Shown piece by piece: positions 48,774-57,967 of a stretch of 64,000 nucleotides of DNA. Origin of the DNA: Sphingomonas prati (GTDB lineage Bacteria; Pseudomonadota; Alphaproteobacteria; Sphingomonadales; Sphingomonadaceae); assembly GCF_014643515.1 (NCBI RefSeq), contig NZ_BMJP01000001.1, positions 1 to 64,000 of the forward strand, given 5' to 3'. A program made the translations under genes and the position numbers. The first letter of the stretch is position 1; each line of letters opens with the position of its first letter. The notes under the pieces are model-generated. The model had not been told where the DNA came from and did not search any database. It saw only the letters and a list, made by a program, of their open reading frames with translations.

Positions 48774-50944
48774 TGGAGAGCAATGTGTACGAACGGACCC
48801 GGACGTTGACACGGTGGATGCTGTCGACCGGGGCGGCGCTTGTTCTGGCGGGTAGCGCATCCGCTCAGCCGGCGGCTACTGACGGTGCGGCACCGCCGCG
48901 GGTCGCCAAGCGGCCGTTCGAGGTGACGTCGCCGAACGGTGCGCGGCGCGACGATTATTACTGGCTGCGCGACGACACGCGGAAGAACCCGGAGATGCTC
49001 GCCTATCTCAAGGCGGAAAACGCTTATGCCGATGCGCAGCTCGCCAAACTGAAGCCGCTGGAAAAGACGCTGTACGACGAGACGGTCGCGCATGTGAAAC
49101 AGGATGACGGGACCGTCCCCTATTTGAAGAACGGTTACTGGTACGCGTCGCGCTTTGCCGCCGGGGCGGACTATCCGGTGATCGAGCGGCGCAAGGGGAC
49201 GGTGACCGTGCCGGCCGAGCGATTGTTCGATCAGCCGGTGATGGCCAAGGGGCACAGCTTCTTCTCGCTGAGCGGGTGGCAGGTCAGCCCGGACAACCGC
49301 CGCGTCGCGTGGGCTGAGGACGTCGTGGGGCGCCGGCAATATGGTTTGAAGGTCAAGGACATCGCGACCGGGCGCGAGACGGCCGATACGATCACGAATA
49401 TCGAACCGAACCTGGTGTGGGCGGACGACAAGACGATCCTCTATATCGAAAAGGACCCGGTGACGCTGCGCGGATACCGGGTGAAAGCGCATGTGCTGGG
49501 TACGCCGGCAGCGCGTGACACGCTGGTGTACGAGGAGAAGGACGACACGTTCAACATGGGGATCGGCCGGACCACGGACGATCAGTTCGCGTGCATCACG
49601 CTGAACAGTACGGTCAGCAACGAGCAGCGTTGTGCGCCGATCGGTGGTGCGGCTCCGCTGTCGCCCGCCGCGTTCCGCCTGCTGGCCCCGCGAGCACGCG
49701 AGTTCAAATATACCGCCGACCATCTCGGCACACGGTGGATCGTCCGGACGAACCGGGATGCGAAGAATTTCAAGCTGGTCACCGTGGCCGACGCCGATCT
49801 GGCCAAGGGTGTGGCCGCGTGGCGCGACCTGACGCCAGCCAGCGACACGGTGTTCATCGAGGATTTCAAGCCGTTCGAGGGCTATGTCGCGATCGACCAG
49901 CGCGAGGGCGGAAACCGCATGATCCGGCTGCTCGACGATGCGGGCAAGTCGCAGGCGGTGACGGCGGACGAGCCGGCATACACGATGGAACTGGCGGTGA
50001 ACGAGGAGCCCGCGACGCCGTGGGTGCGCTATACCTATGGTTCGCTCGTCACGCCGACCACGACCTACGAGGTCAATGCGAAGACCGGCGAGCGCCGCGT
50101 GCTGAAGGTCGCGCCGGTGCCGGGATATGATCCGGCGCGGTACGTGACGGAACGGGTGTGGGCGCCGGCGCGAGACGGGACGCGGGTCCCCGTGTCGCTG
50201 GTCTACAAGCGCGGCACCAAGCGCGACGGGACCGCGCCGCTGTTCCAATATGCCTATGGCAGCTACGGTTTCTCCACCGACCCGGCGGTCGATCCGGGGC
50301 GGATCGGGTTGCTCGACCGCGGCTTCGTCTATGCGATCGCGCATATCCGCGGGGGGCAGGAGATGGGGCGCGGCTGGTACGATGCCGGCCATCTGCTGAA
50401 CAAGAAGAACAGCTTCACCGACTTCATCGACGTGACGCGCTATCTGGTCGCGCAGAAATATGCGGCGAAGGATCGGGTCGCGGCGATGGGCGGCAGTGCG
50501 GGCGGCCTGCTGATGGGTGGTGTCGCGAACATGGCGCCGGCCGACTATAAGCTGATCATCGCGCAGGTGCCGTTCGTGGACGTGGTGACCACGATGCTGG
50601 ACGCGTCGATCCCGCTGACCACGTTCGAATATGACGAGTGGGGCAATCCGGCGCAGAAGCCCTATTACGACTATATGCTCAGCTATTCGCCGTACGACAA
50701 TGTTCGCGCGAAGGCATATCCGGCGATGTATGTCGGGACCGGATTGTGGGACAGCCAGGTCCAATATTACGAACCGACCAAATGGGTCGCCAAGTTGCGC
50801 GAGATAAAGACGGATCGGAACCCGCTGCTCTTCCGCGTCAATATGGAGGCCGGGCACGGCGGCAAGACGGGCCGGTTCGAACGGTTCCGCCAAAACGCCG
50901 AATGGCAGGCGTTCATGCTGCAACAGCTTGGTGTGGCGAAGTAG
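48773..50944 (+). CDS. Exported S9 prolyl oligopeptidase family peptidase (oligopeptidase B-like)
   Basis: The 723-aa protein has a signal peptide (about 12-34, ending SASAQ), a seven-bladed propeller domain and a C-terminal alpha/beta-hydrolase. The catalytic triad is visible as Ser in GGSAGGLLMG, Asp in GLWDSQV and His in EAGHGGKTG. RDDYYWLRDDTRKNPEMLAYL and HIRGGQEMGRGWY are oligopeptidase B hallmarks. Its ATG shares an A with the receptor TGA, so the two are translationally coupled, suggesting import and cleavage of peptides in the periplasm. A lasso-peptide isopeptidase role seems less likely because no precursor or processing genes are seen. Confidence 0.92.
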   Translation: MESNVYERTRTLTRWMLSTGAALVLAGSASAQPAATDGAAPPRVAKRPFEVTSPNGARRDDYYWLRDDTRKNPEMLAYLKAENAYADAQLAKLKPLEKTLYDETVAHVKQDDGTVPYLKNGYWYASRFAAGADYPVIERRKGTVTVPAERLFDQPVMAKGHSFFSLSGWQVSPDNRRVAWAEDVVGRRQYGLKVKDIATGRETADTITNIEPNLVWADDKTILYIEKDPVTLRGYRVKAHVLGTPAARDTLVYEEKDDTFNMGIGRTTDDQFACITLNSTVSNEQRCAPIGGAAPLSPAAFRLLAPRAREFKYTADHLGTRWIVRTNRDAKNFKLVTVADADLAKGVAAWRDLTPASDTVFIEDFKPFEGYVAIDQREGGNRMIRLLDDAGKSQAVTADEPAYTMELAVNEEPATPWVRYTYGSLVTPTTTYEVNAKTGERRVLKVAPVPGYDPARYVTERVWAPARDGTRVPVSLVYKRGTKRDGTAPLFQYAYGSYGFSTDPAVDPGRIGLLDRGFVYAIAHIRGGQEMGRGWYDAGHLLNKKNSFTDFIDVTRYLVAQKYAAKDRVAAMGGSAGGLLMGGVANMAPADYKLIIAQVPFVDVVTTMLDASIPLTTFEYDEWGNPAQKPYYDYMLSYSPYDNVRAKAYPAMYVGTGLWDSQVQYYEPTKWVAKLREIKTDRNPLLFRVNMEAGHGGKTGRFERFRQNAEWQAFMLQQLGVAK

Positions 50945-50991
50945 CCGGCACGGCGCGGATACGATCCGGGAGGCAACGCGTTTCATCCGGC

Positions 50992-51387
50992 ATGAATCCG
51001 TTCGTCCTGCTTGCCGCGCTGCCCCTGATGGCGATGGCGCCGATGACCATCGCCGCGATGCAGTGGGAGCGGCGCGTGTTGCTGGTCAGTGCGTCGGCGG
51101 CGGATGATGCGATGCTGGCCGAGCAGCGCCGCGTCGTTGCGCGCTGGAAAGCGGAGGGCGAGGCGCGTGATCTGAGCGTCGTCGAGGTGGTCGGCGAACG
51201 GGTCGTGGGCGCGGCGGATCGGGCGGCTTCGCTGCGGCGTCGCTACGGGCTGCCCGCGAGCGGGTTCGGCGCGGTCCTGATCGGCAAGGATGGTGGCGTG
51301 AAGCTGCGGAGTTCGCGTCCGCTGTCCTCGGCGGTGCTGGCGGAGGCGATCGACGCGATGCCGATGCGGCGGTCCGGCGGACGCTAG
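50992..51387 (+). CDS. DUF4174 protein, probably exported
   Basis: The 131-aa protein has an N-terminal hydrophobic signal-like segment (MNPFVLLAALPLMAMAPM) and a thioredoxin-like DUF4174 region (WERRVLLVSASAADDAML, GAVLIGKDGGVKLRSS, AIDAMPMRR). It follows the peptidase gene after 47 nt on the same strand. Function unknown. Confidence 0.83.
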   Translation: MNPFVLLAALPLMAMAPMTIAAMQWERRVLLVSASAADDAMLAEQRRVVARWKAEGEARDLSVVEVVGERVVGAADRAASLRRRYGLPASGFGAVLIGKDGGVKLRSSRPLSSAVLAEAIDAMPMRRSGGR

Positions 51388-51416
51388 TGCTGGGGCGTCC
51401 GCCGGCATTTTAGGCG

Positions 51417-52730
51417 TCAGGTGCCAGGCATGGCGCGCTTTGTGACCGTACCGCGATGCATGACGAAATCGACATGCTCGAGCCGGGTGACGTCCTGCAA
51501 CGGGGAGCCGGTGACGGCGATGATGTCGGCGGTCTTGCCCGGGACGAGCGTGCCGATGTCGTCGCGGCCGAGCAGGTCTGCGGCGCCGACGGTCGCGGCG
51601 GCGATCGCCTGCGCCGGGGTGAGGCCGTTGCGGACGAGGAGCGCGAACTCGGTCGCGTTGTCGCCGTGCTTCGACACGCCGGTGTCGGTGCCGAACGCGA
51701 CCTTCACCCCGGCGGCATAGGCGCGGCGGTGGCTGTCGGCCATGGCGGCGGCGGCGGCCTCCGCCTTCACGATGGTGGCGGGGGGCAGTGCGCCGCCGCG
51801 GGCCTGGGCGAGTGCCGCGACGGGCGCGATCTCGGTCGGGACGAGCCAGGCACCCTTGGTCTTGAACAGCCGGATCGTGTCCGCATCGAGGAAGGTGCCG
51901 TGTTCGATAGAGTCGACGCCGGCCTCCAGCGCGGCGCGCGTGCCCTCGGTCGCATGGCTGTGTGCTGCGACCTTGCGGCCGAGCGTGTGGGCGGTGTCGA
52001 TGATGGCGCGCATCTCCTCCGGCGTCATGGCGCGGCCGAGCCCGCCGCTGACGTTCGACAGCACGCCGCCGGTCGCGGCGAACTTGATAACGCGCGCGCC
52101 GAGTGCGACCTGTGCGCGCACCGCGCGGCGGCAATCGTCGGGGCCGTCGCAGAGGTTGACCTCTTTGCTATGGATCATGTCGGCGAACTCCTCGGGCAGG
52201 CCGTTGCCGCCGTCGCCGTGACCGCCGGTGACGGAGATCATTTCGCCCGCATTGGTGATGGTCGGCCCCTCGACCGTGCCGGCGTCGATCGCGTCGCGGA
52301 GCGCGCGGATACCGCGCGGGTCGCCACCGAGATCGCGGACCGAGGTGAAGCCCGCGTCGAGCGTCGTCTTCGCATTGGCGACGGCGGTCATCTCGTCATC
52401 GAACCGGTCGCGGTTGAGCGCCTCCAGCCGGGCGCGCAGCGGATCGCCGCCGATGCCCCAGAGGTGGACGTGCATGTCGACCATGCCGGGCATGACGAAG
52501 GCGTTGCGCAGGTCGACCAGCCTCGCGCCCTGTTCCGGTGCGACGAAGCCTGCGCGCAGTTCCGCCACCTTGCCGTCGCGCACGATGATCGTGGTGTTGC
52601 CGCGCGGCGCCTGGCCGGGGCGGTCGAGCAAGGTGCCGGCGTGGATGTAGGTGGTGGCAGCGGGCTTGGGCTGCGCGAGCGCCGGTGCTGCGACGGTCGC
52701 GGCGAGCGCGATGAGAAGTGCCTTGATCAT
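51417..52730 (-). CDS. Exported amidohydrolase-family metal-dependent hydrolase
   Basis: The 437-aa protein has a signal peptide (MIKALLIALAATVAAPALAQ) and the amidohydrolase fold: HxH metal site in VDMHVHLWG, His residues in VAAHSHATEG and VDSIEHGTFL, and the catalytic Asp in VAFGTDTGVSKHG. Its imidazolonepropionase-like subgroup includes exported X-prolyl dipeptidases and other peptidases in related bacteria. Given the oligopeptidase nearby, a dipeptide substrate is plausible but not shown. Confidence 0.88.
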   Translation of the reverse strand: MIKALLIALAATVAAPALAQPKPAATTYIHAGTLLDRPGQAPRGNTTIIVRDGKVAELRAGFVAPEQGARLVDLRNAFVMPGMVDMHVHLWGIGGDPLRARLEALNRDRFDDEMTAVANAKTTLDAGFTSVRDLGGDPRGIRALRDAIDAGTVEGPTITNAGEMISVTGGHGDGGNGLPEEFADMIHSKEVNLCDGPDDCRRAVRAQVALGARVIKFAATGGVLSNVSGGLGRAMTPEEMRAIIDTAHTLGRKVAAHSHATEGTRAALEAGVDSIEHGTFLDADTIRLFKTKGAWLVPTEIAPVAALAQARGGALPPATIVKAEAAAAAMADSHRRAYAAGVKVAFGTDTGVSKHGDNATEFALLVRNGLTPAQAIAAATVGAADLLGRDDIGTLVPGKTADIIAVTGSPLQDVTRLEHVDFVMHRGTVTKRAMPGT

Positions 52731-52826
52731 GGATGGTCCCCTTTGCAGGCATGCTTGCCCAAGCGCGGCGTGGCCGCAAGGCGTGGCGACACGATTGTCG
52801 GTTGGCTAGGCCAAGGGGTGTCGAAC

Positions 52827-53410
52827 TCAGATCGTGGAGGCGCCGACCCGCGGGACGGCAGACGCGTCGGGCCGGACCATGGCGACCCGGGCGAGCGAGG
52901 CGCGGAGTGCCGGGGCGTCGTCCTCTCGGGTCAGTCTGATCCCGCCGAGGCCGGCCGTGATCCGCAGGACCGTCATGGTCCCGGCGTCCGCGTCGATCGA
53001 CAGGACCGCGGTGCGCTTGCCCTGAGCGATGGCGACGCAATCGTGATGGCCGGGGGCGACGGGCAGGACGGCGAAGCGCGGGCTCTTGAGTTACGTCAGG
53101 ACCCTGCCGTCGACCTCACCACGCCGGCCAGCATGCCGACCTTGCTTTCGCGCACCACGAGCAAACGGGCGGTGCCGGGGGCGAGCGCCTGTTCGGCGAG
53201 CGCCGCGCGGCGGGTGGCGTCGTCGGCCAGCACCACCTTGCGATTGTTGCTGAACAGCAGATAGCCGAACCCGGCCGACATGCCGAAGATCGTGCCGATG
53301 AACGCCGGGCTGGTCGTGCTCGGGGCGCCGCCGGTGATGGCGGTCAGCAGGAACGACGTGGCGCCGGACACCAGCACGACGATCAGGACGAACTTGACGG
53401 TGCGGTTCAT
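52827..53410 (-). pseudogene. Broken gene for a two-helix membrane protein
   Basis: The reading frame starts at 53410 with GGAGG upstream and gives MNRTVKFVLIVVLVSGATSF, two hydrophobic helices, then ARLLVVRESKVGMLAGV before a premature TGA at 53096. In another frame, sense sequence continues EVDGRVLT, hits TAA at 53091, then runs 87 codons (LKSPRFAVLPVAPGHHDCVA ... VPRVGASTI) to TGA at 52827 with no usable start. The pieces read naturally as one protein, implying a frameshift near 53115 and a nonsense change at 53091. A shorter functional protein (53096-53410) cannot be excluded. Confidence 0.6.
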
Positions 53411-53503
53411 GGGCGGCCTCCTTGAGAGTGCGTGCCGGTGCCGCGCCGGCGCTGTCATGGACGTGAACGGCGGCACCACGCACCGCCGTCCACGCGAGGG
53501 CGA

Positions 53504-53938
53504 TCAGAGGTTCGACTGGAGCCATTCGATGACGGTGCGCGGCGAGTGGCCGGCATAGGGCACGGTGTAGTGGAACGTGCCGTTCGTCAGCGTTTCGGAC
53601 TCTTCGGCGCCGTTCGACACGACGACGCTCTTGATCTTGGACTGGACGGCCTGCTTGCCGTCGTCGCTCTGGCAGACACGCTTCAGCGCGTCGGTGGCGT
53701 TGGCCATATAGGCCCAGGGGTTCTGATTGTTGTCGTCGGCGAGTAGCTGCGAATAGGAAGAGTAATCGACCGAGAAACGGATGCTGGTGCCACAGGCCGC
53801 ATTCGTCTGCGCCGCCAGTTCGGCGACCTTCGTCCGGTCGTTGGCGAATGCTTCCTTCAGCTTCAGGCTCTGCGCCAGGACCGGCGTCGTGCCGGCCAGC
53901 GCCAGTGCCGCGAGCGTCGTGATCATAAAGGTCCGCAT
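53504..53938 (-). CDS. Exported hypothetical protein
   Basis: The 144-aa protein begins MRTFMITTLAALALAGTTPVLAQ, a clear signal peptide, with AAGGGGA before the ATG. The mature part has two cysteines (AACGTS and RVCQSD) that could form a disulfide. It ends VPYAGHSPRTVIEWLQSNL. It looks like a small soluble periplasmic protein. No family is recognised. Confidence 0.82.
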   Translation of the reverse strand: MRTFMITTLAALALAGTTPVLAQSLKLKEAFANDRTKVAELAAQTNAACGTSIRFSVDYSSYSQLLADDNNQNPWAYMANATDALKRVCQSDDGKQAVQSKIKSVVVSNGAEESETLTNGTFHYTVPYAGHSPRTVIEWLQSNL

Positions 53939-54126
53939 ACTATCCCCTTCCGATTGTTCGACAGTATTGCCTGTCGTATCGGTCAACCCGGTGACGATCC
54001 GGCCGTTCCGGCAGAGTAAGTCGTTTTCGGATGGTAATGTTTGACGGATGGCGGAGCCGAACCAATAAGGCCTTACGCGACGACGGCCGACCGGGTCGGA
54101 CCACCGCGACCGCTTGGGGGTGACGG

Positions 54127-55494
54127 ATGATTGGGACGACCGCAGCGCAACCGAGGCCCCGAACGCCGGCGCGCAAGCTGACAATGACGATCCTGATGGG
54201 TCTTTTGCTGGCGGTGCCGTTGTTCGCGACATATCTGCTCGTCTACGATCGTGAGGGGCAGTCGCAGACCGCGCGCATGTCGATCGTCGAAGGGTGGGGC
54301 GGACCGCAGACGATTGCGGGGCCGTATCTGGTCATCCCGTTCAGCCGGGCGGTGGTGCGCGAGACGACCGACAACGGCCGCACCGTGCGGCGGACCGAGC
54401 GGCAGGAGGAGCTGCTGTTCGTGGCGCCGACGCGCGTGGCGTTCCGGTCGCGGATCGCGGCGGAACGGCGGCGGCGTTCGATATACGAGGCGGTGGTGTA
54501 CCGCACGCATGTGTCGATCGGCGGGGCGTTCCGCCTGCCGGACTTCGCCGCGCTGAACATCCCGGCCGACAGCGTGCGGATGGCCGAGGCGGAGATCCGC
54601 GTCGGGATCAGCAACGCCAAGGGGCTGGCCGGATCGCGCCCGGCGATCCGCGCGAACGGGCGGCCGCTGCCGCTGATCCCCGGATCGAGCCTGAACGTGA
54701 CGGCGAATAGCGGGTTTACCGCGCGCGGGCCGCTGGCCGGCGGGGTGGGTGCGGATGGCGCGCTGGCGTTCGATGTCGCGTTCGACCTGCGCGGCAGCGA
54801 TGCGCTGTCGTTCCTGCCGTCGGCCGAACAGACGACGATCGAGGCGCAGTCGGACTGGCCGCACCCGTCGTTCAGCGGGGCGTTCCTGCCCAACCGGGCG
54901 GCGGGCGCGGGGGCGTTCCCAGCAACCTGGCAGATCGGCAATCTGGCGCTGAACCGTCCGGTCGTGACGATCGGCGAGCAGGCGATGGGGACGGCGGATG
55001 CGGTGACGATCGGGCTGCTCGACCCGATCAACCTTTATTCGCAGGTCAACCGCGCGACGAAATACGGGTTCATGTTCATCGGGTTTACGTTCCTCGCGTT
55101 GCTGATGTTCGACATCATCGGCGGGGCGCCGGTGCCGGGGGTGGCGTATCTGCTGATTGGTGCGGGATTGGTGCTGTTCTTCGTCCTGTTGCTGGCGCTG
55201 TCGGAAGTGATCGGGTTCCTGGGCGCATATGTGGTCGCGGCGGCGGCGATCGTCGCGCTGATCGGCAGTTATTCCGCCGCGATCCTGCACAGCTGGCGGC
55301 GCGCCGGGGTGGTCGCGGCGCTGCTCGGCGGGTTGTATGCGGTGCTGTACGTGCTGCTGAGCCTGGAGGCGTATTCGCTGCTGATCGGATCGGTGCTGCT
55401 GTTCGGTGCGCTGGCCGGCGTGATGTATGCCACGCGGCGTGTCGACTGGAGCGGGGTGGCGCTGGTCCGCGGCGAGGGTGGGGCGGTTGCTTAG
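54127..55494 (+). CDS. creD: Inner membrane protein CreD
   Basis: The 455-aa protein has an N-terminal helix (about 20-40), a large periplasmic domain (GPYLVIPFSR, SFSGAFLPN) and a C-terminal block of about five helices starting YGFMFIGFTFLALLMFDI, all characteristic of CreD (CET family). In enterics CreD belongs to the CreBC regulon and affects envelope integrity and colicin tolerance. No creBC genes are adjacent. GGGGGTGACGG precedes the ATG. Confidence 0.92.
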   Translation: MIGTTAAQPRPRTPARKLTMTILMGLLLAVPLFATYLLVYDREGQSQTARMSIVEGWGGPQTIAGPYLVIPFSRAVVRETTDNGRTVRRTERQEELLFVAPTRVAFRSRIAAERRRRSIYEAVVYRTHVSIGGAFRLPDFAALNIPADSVRMAEAEIRVGISNAKGLAGSRPAIRANGRPLPLIPGSSLNVTANSGFTARGPLAGGVGADGALAFDVAFDLRGSDALSFLPSAEQTTIEAQSDWPHPSFSGAFLPNRAAGAGAFPATWQIGNLALNRPVVTIGEQAMGTADAVTIGLLDPINLYSQVNRATKYGFMFIGFTFLALLMFDIIGGAPVPGVAYLLIGAGLVLFFVLLLALSEVIGFLGAYVVAAAAIVALIGSYSAAILHSWRRAGVVAALLGGLYAVLYVLLSLEAYSLLIGSVLLFGALAGVMYATRRVDWSGVALVRGEGGAVA

Positions 55495-55660
55495 TGGCGG
55501 CGTCGGGCGCGGGCTGGCCGGACTGCTGCTGGCGGCGTCGGCTTGTGGCGCGTTGCTGGCGGGGTGTGATGGTTCGCCCTCGCCCTCGCCGGCGGTGGCG
55601 GTCAGCCCCGTGCCGCCGCAACGGTTGTCGCTGGGGGCGCTGGTGGTGCGTGGCGGGTGA
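55487..55660 (+). CDS. Short lipoprotein, probably the N-terminal half of a frameshifted gene
   Basis: From TTG at 55487, overlapping the end of creD, the frame gives 57 aa: a lipoprotein signal with lipobox LLAGC, a Ser/Pro linker, then RLSLGALVVRGG and TGA. The next frame begins exactly here (GTGA), and its sequence would continue naturally as VTTVRADTAG if one G were restored to the GGG run at 55655-55657. Confidence 0.5.
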   Translation: MLSGGVGRGLAGLLLAASACGALLAGCDGSPSPSPAVAVSPVPPQRLSLGALVVRGG

Positions 55661-55944
55661 CCACGGTGCGTGCCGACACCGCCGGCGTCCATGCGCTGGA
55701 CCAGAATGACCCGGCGGACATGGGTGCGGTGCTCGATATCGGTGCGGACCGGCTGGCGTGGCGACCGCGCAAGGCGGGGTTCTTCAGCGATGTCTGTACC
55801 GGACCGCGGCTGGAGGCGGACGCGGCGGTGACCTGTCGCGAGGGCGCGTTCGGGCCGCCCGATCTGCGGCTGGCGGTGGTGGGTGAGCGGATCGAGTTCG
55901 GCTGGTACGATGGTGCGCGGCTGGTGCTGGAGCGGGTGCGCTGA
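55657..55944 (+). CDS. Hypothetical protein, probably the C-terminal half of the lipoprotein
   Basis: The 95-aa frame opens with GTG at 55657, overlapping the preceding stop. It reads like a mature periplasmic domain (VHALDQNDPADMGAVLDIG, DVCTGPRLEADAAVTCREG, two cysteines) but has no signal peptide and a poor ribosome site. Translational coupling is possible; a single-base deletion splitting one lipoprotein gene is more natural. No family is recognised. Confidence 0.5.
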   Translation: MTTVRADTAGVHALDQNDPADMGAVLDIGADRLAWRPRKAGFFSDVCTGPRLEADAAVTCREGAFGPPDLRLAVVGERIEFGWYDGARLVLERVR

Positions 55945-55963
55945 TGCGGCGCAGGCGCCGTCC

Positions 55964-56917
55964 CTAGCGTGACAGCTTGAGCACGATGGTGCGGTTCGCG
56001 AAGTCGATGTCGACGGCGCGGAACAGGCGGAGCGTTTCCATGCCGAGCAATAGCGCGGGGCGGTCCGAGAGGCCGAAGCGGCGGAACGGCGCGACCTCCG
56101 CCACCGCGACGGAGACGCCGAGCAGGCTGACGCCGCCGATCTCGACCCGGTCGAGCAGATAGGCGTTGGCCGGGATCGCGACGCCGCTGGCCGCGATCAG
56201 CGTCATGGTGCCAAGCGACGGCGGTGGCTTGCGTGCGATCCGGAGCAACGCGAGGTTCGCGACCGTGACGGGCGAGCCGGTGTCGATGACCACCGCGATC
56301 CGGCGGCCGCGCCAGCGGGCGTCGGTGACGATTAGCTGTCCGTAGAGCGATTTCGCGACGATCACGATCTCGTCGCGACGCGCCGACGGGCGGCGGCGTT
56401 TGCCGGACGGGGCCAGCGTCATGGTGTCGGAGACGAAATCGATCGCGACTTTCTGCCCCTGCAGCGCGTCGATGCCAAGCATGCCGATCGCACCCAGATT
56501 GGCGCGCGCGAAGACCGGTGCCTCGATCGGCAGGCTGTCGAGCTTGCCGACGCGCAGGCCGGGGAGCAAAGCGGTCGGTGCCAGCGTCGTGCCGGCCATC
56601 GTGAGGACGCGGCGCACCGGACCGGGCGTCAGGCGGAGCCGGCGGACGAGTTCGCCCGACACCACCGTGCGTTCCGCGCCGGTATCGATGATGAACGGCC
56701 ACGGCGCGCCGCCGCCGATCGAAACCGGGACGGTCATGCGCAGGTCGAGCGCGGTGATCGCCAGCGGATCGACGGAGGCGGGTGCCGCTGGATCGAGTGC
56801 GGCGGGATCGGGCGCAGCCGGGGGCAGGGCGGATGCCGCGGTCGGGCGATCCGTCGTCTGTAGCGCCTGGGCGGGCGCGGCGAACAGCGCGGCGCCGATC
56901 AGCATCCTCTTCCACAT
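55964..56917 (-). CDS. Exported retropepsin-like aspartic protease
   Basis: The 317-aa protein has a signal peptide (MWKRMLIGAALFAAPAQA), a Pro/Ala-rich linker, and two retropepsin-like lobes, each with a catalytic motif: FIIDTGAERTVVSGEL and VVIDTGSPVTVANLALL. Each lobe continues with hydrophobic-Gly flap-like segments (GMLGIDALQGQ, LLGMETLRLF). Duplicated DTG domains allow an active site within one chain. A periplasmic protease is likely; the substrate is unknown. Confidence 0.88.
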   Translation of the reverse strand: MWKRMLIGAALFAAPAQALQTTDRPTAASALPPAAPDPAALDPAAPASVDPLAITALDLRMTVPVSIGGGAPWPFIIDTGAERTVVSGELVRRLRLTPGPVRRVLTMAGTTLAPTALLPGLRVGKLDSLPIEAPVFARANLGAIGMLGIDALQGQKVAIDFVSDTMTLAPSGKRRRPSARRDEIVIVAKSLYGQLIVTDARWRGRRIAVVIDTGSPVTVANLALLRIARKPPPSLGTMTLIAASGVAIPANAYLLDRVEIGGVSLLGVSVAVAEVAPFRRFGLSDRPALLLGMETLRLFRAVDIDFANRTIVLKLSR

Positions 56918-57078
56918 TATCCGGTGAAGATGCGCCCGCGTGGGCCGGTCCGCAAGCCGGGCGGCGGACGGTTCGGGGGACTGGGTGACGGCGGGACGTC
57001 ATCCTTTCGGCGCGCTTGGGTCGCAGCCCTTCGGGGGGGCGCGTTGACTATGGTTCGGCAACTCGCCACCGATGCGTT

Positions 57079-57948
57079 ATGAAACTTCGCGTCGCCCTCG
57101 AATGGTATCTCAACCCCGATCATCTGCCGCTGATCGCAGCGCGGGATCTCCTGCGTGGCGACGGGCTGGACGTCGAACTGGTGGTGCCGGACGATCATTA
57201 TGACGGCTTCGTCGCGCTGGCGGACGGCGCGGTCGAGCTGGTGGTGAACGAACCGCTCCATTTGGTCGAGCAGCGCGACCTGCGGCTGGTGTCGCATGGC
57301 TGCTTCTTCGCGACCGACGGCGGCGTGCTGATGCAGCGCGACGCGCTCGATCGGCTTGCGGCGGGGGAGGGCGTGCGGATCGCGTCGCCGGTGTCGAACC
57401 CGACGACCGACCAGCTGTGCCGCGATATCTTGGCAGGCTGGCTGACGCAGCGCGGGCTGGCCGTGGACGGCGGGCGGATCGTGATCGAGCCGGCGGGTTT
57501 CGCGCATGTCGACAATCTGGTCGCGGGCTATGACGGCGCGTGGCTCGCCTTTGCCAATGTGGAGGGGGTTTCGGCGCGTGTCCGCGGGCTCGATACCGAG
57601 CTGGTCACCACGGCGGAGGCGGGTATTCCGAACTTTTCCGCACTGGAGCTGATCGGGGCGGCGGATGCGTCGGCGGAGGTGCGGGAGGCGATCGCCATGC
57701 TGGTCGCGGCGCTCGACGTCGTCACGCCGGAGCTGCGCGGCAATCCGGCGACGGCGCGCGCAATCTGGTACGGCGCGAGCGGGGAGAAACCGGGGGCGGA
57801 GGGCGATGCGATTGTCGATGCGTCGCTGCCGCGGTTCCTGGCGCCGGTGCGGCCGGACGCGACGCTGTGGCGGCCGATGTGGCGGTACCTGCATGCGCGC
57901 GGCGGTGACGTGGTGGACGAGGCGACGTTCGAGGCGATGTTCGCCTGA
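57079..57948 (+). CDS. NMT1/THI5-like substrate-binding-fold protein without signal peptide
   Basis: The 289-aa protein, MKLRVALEWYLNPDHLPLIA, matches the NMT1/THI5-like periplasmic-binding fold usually found in ABC systems for pyrimidine or thiamine precursors. It has no signal peptide from this ATG or in the open frame upstream, and no ABC permease or ATPase gene is adjacent. The lysine and CCCFC motif of yeast Thi5 are not seen, so it is probably not a Thi5-type synthase. A cytoplasmic binding or enzymatic role is possible. No TPP riboswitch was seen upstream. Confidence 0.78.
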   Translation: MKLRVALEWYLNPDHLPLIAARDLLRGDGLDVELVVPDDHYDGFVALADGAVELVVNEPLHLVEQRDLRLVSHGCFFATDGGVLMQRDALDRLAAGEGVRIASPVSNPTTDQLCRDILAGWLTQRGLAVDGGRIVIEPAGFAHVDNLVAGYDGAWLAFANVEGVSARVRGLDTELVTTAEAGIPNFSALELIGAADASAEVREAIAMLVAALDVVTPELRGNPATARAIWYGASGEKPGAEGDAIVDASLPRFLAPVRPDATLWRPMWRYLHARGGDVVDEATFEAMFA

Positions 57949-57967
57949 CCGCGAGCGTTTGCCCCGG

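Noticed and set aside
56950-57078. TPP riboswitch upstream of the NMT1/THI5-like gene
   Set aside because: The CTGAGA and ACCTGATC core elements are absent.
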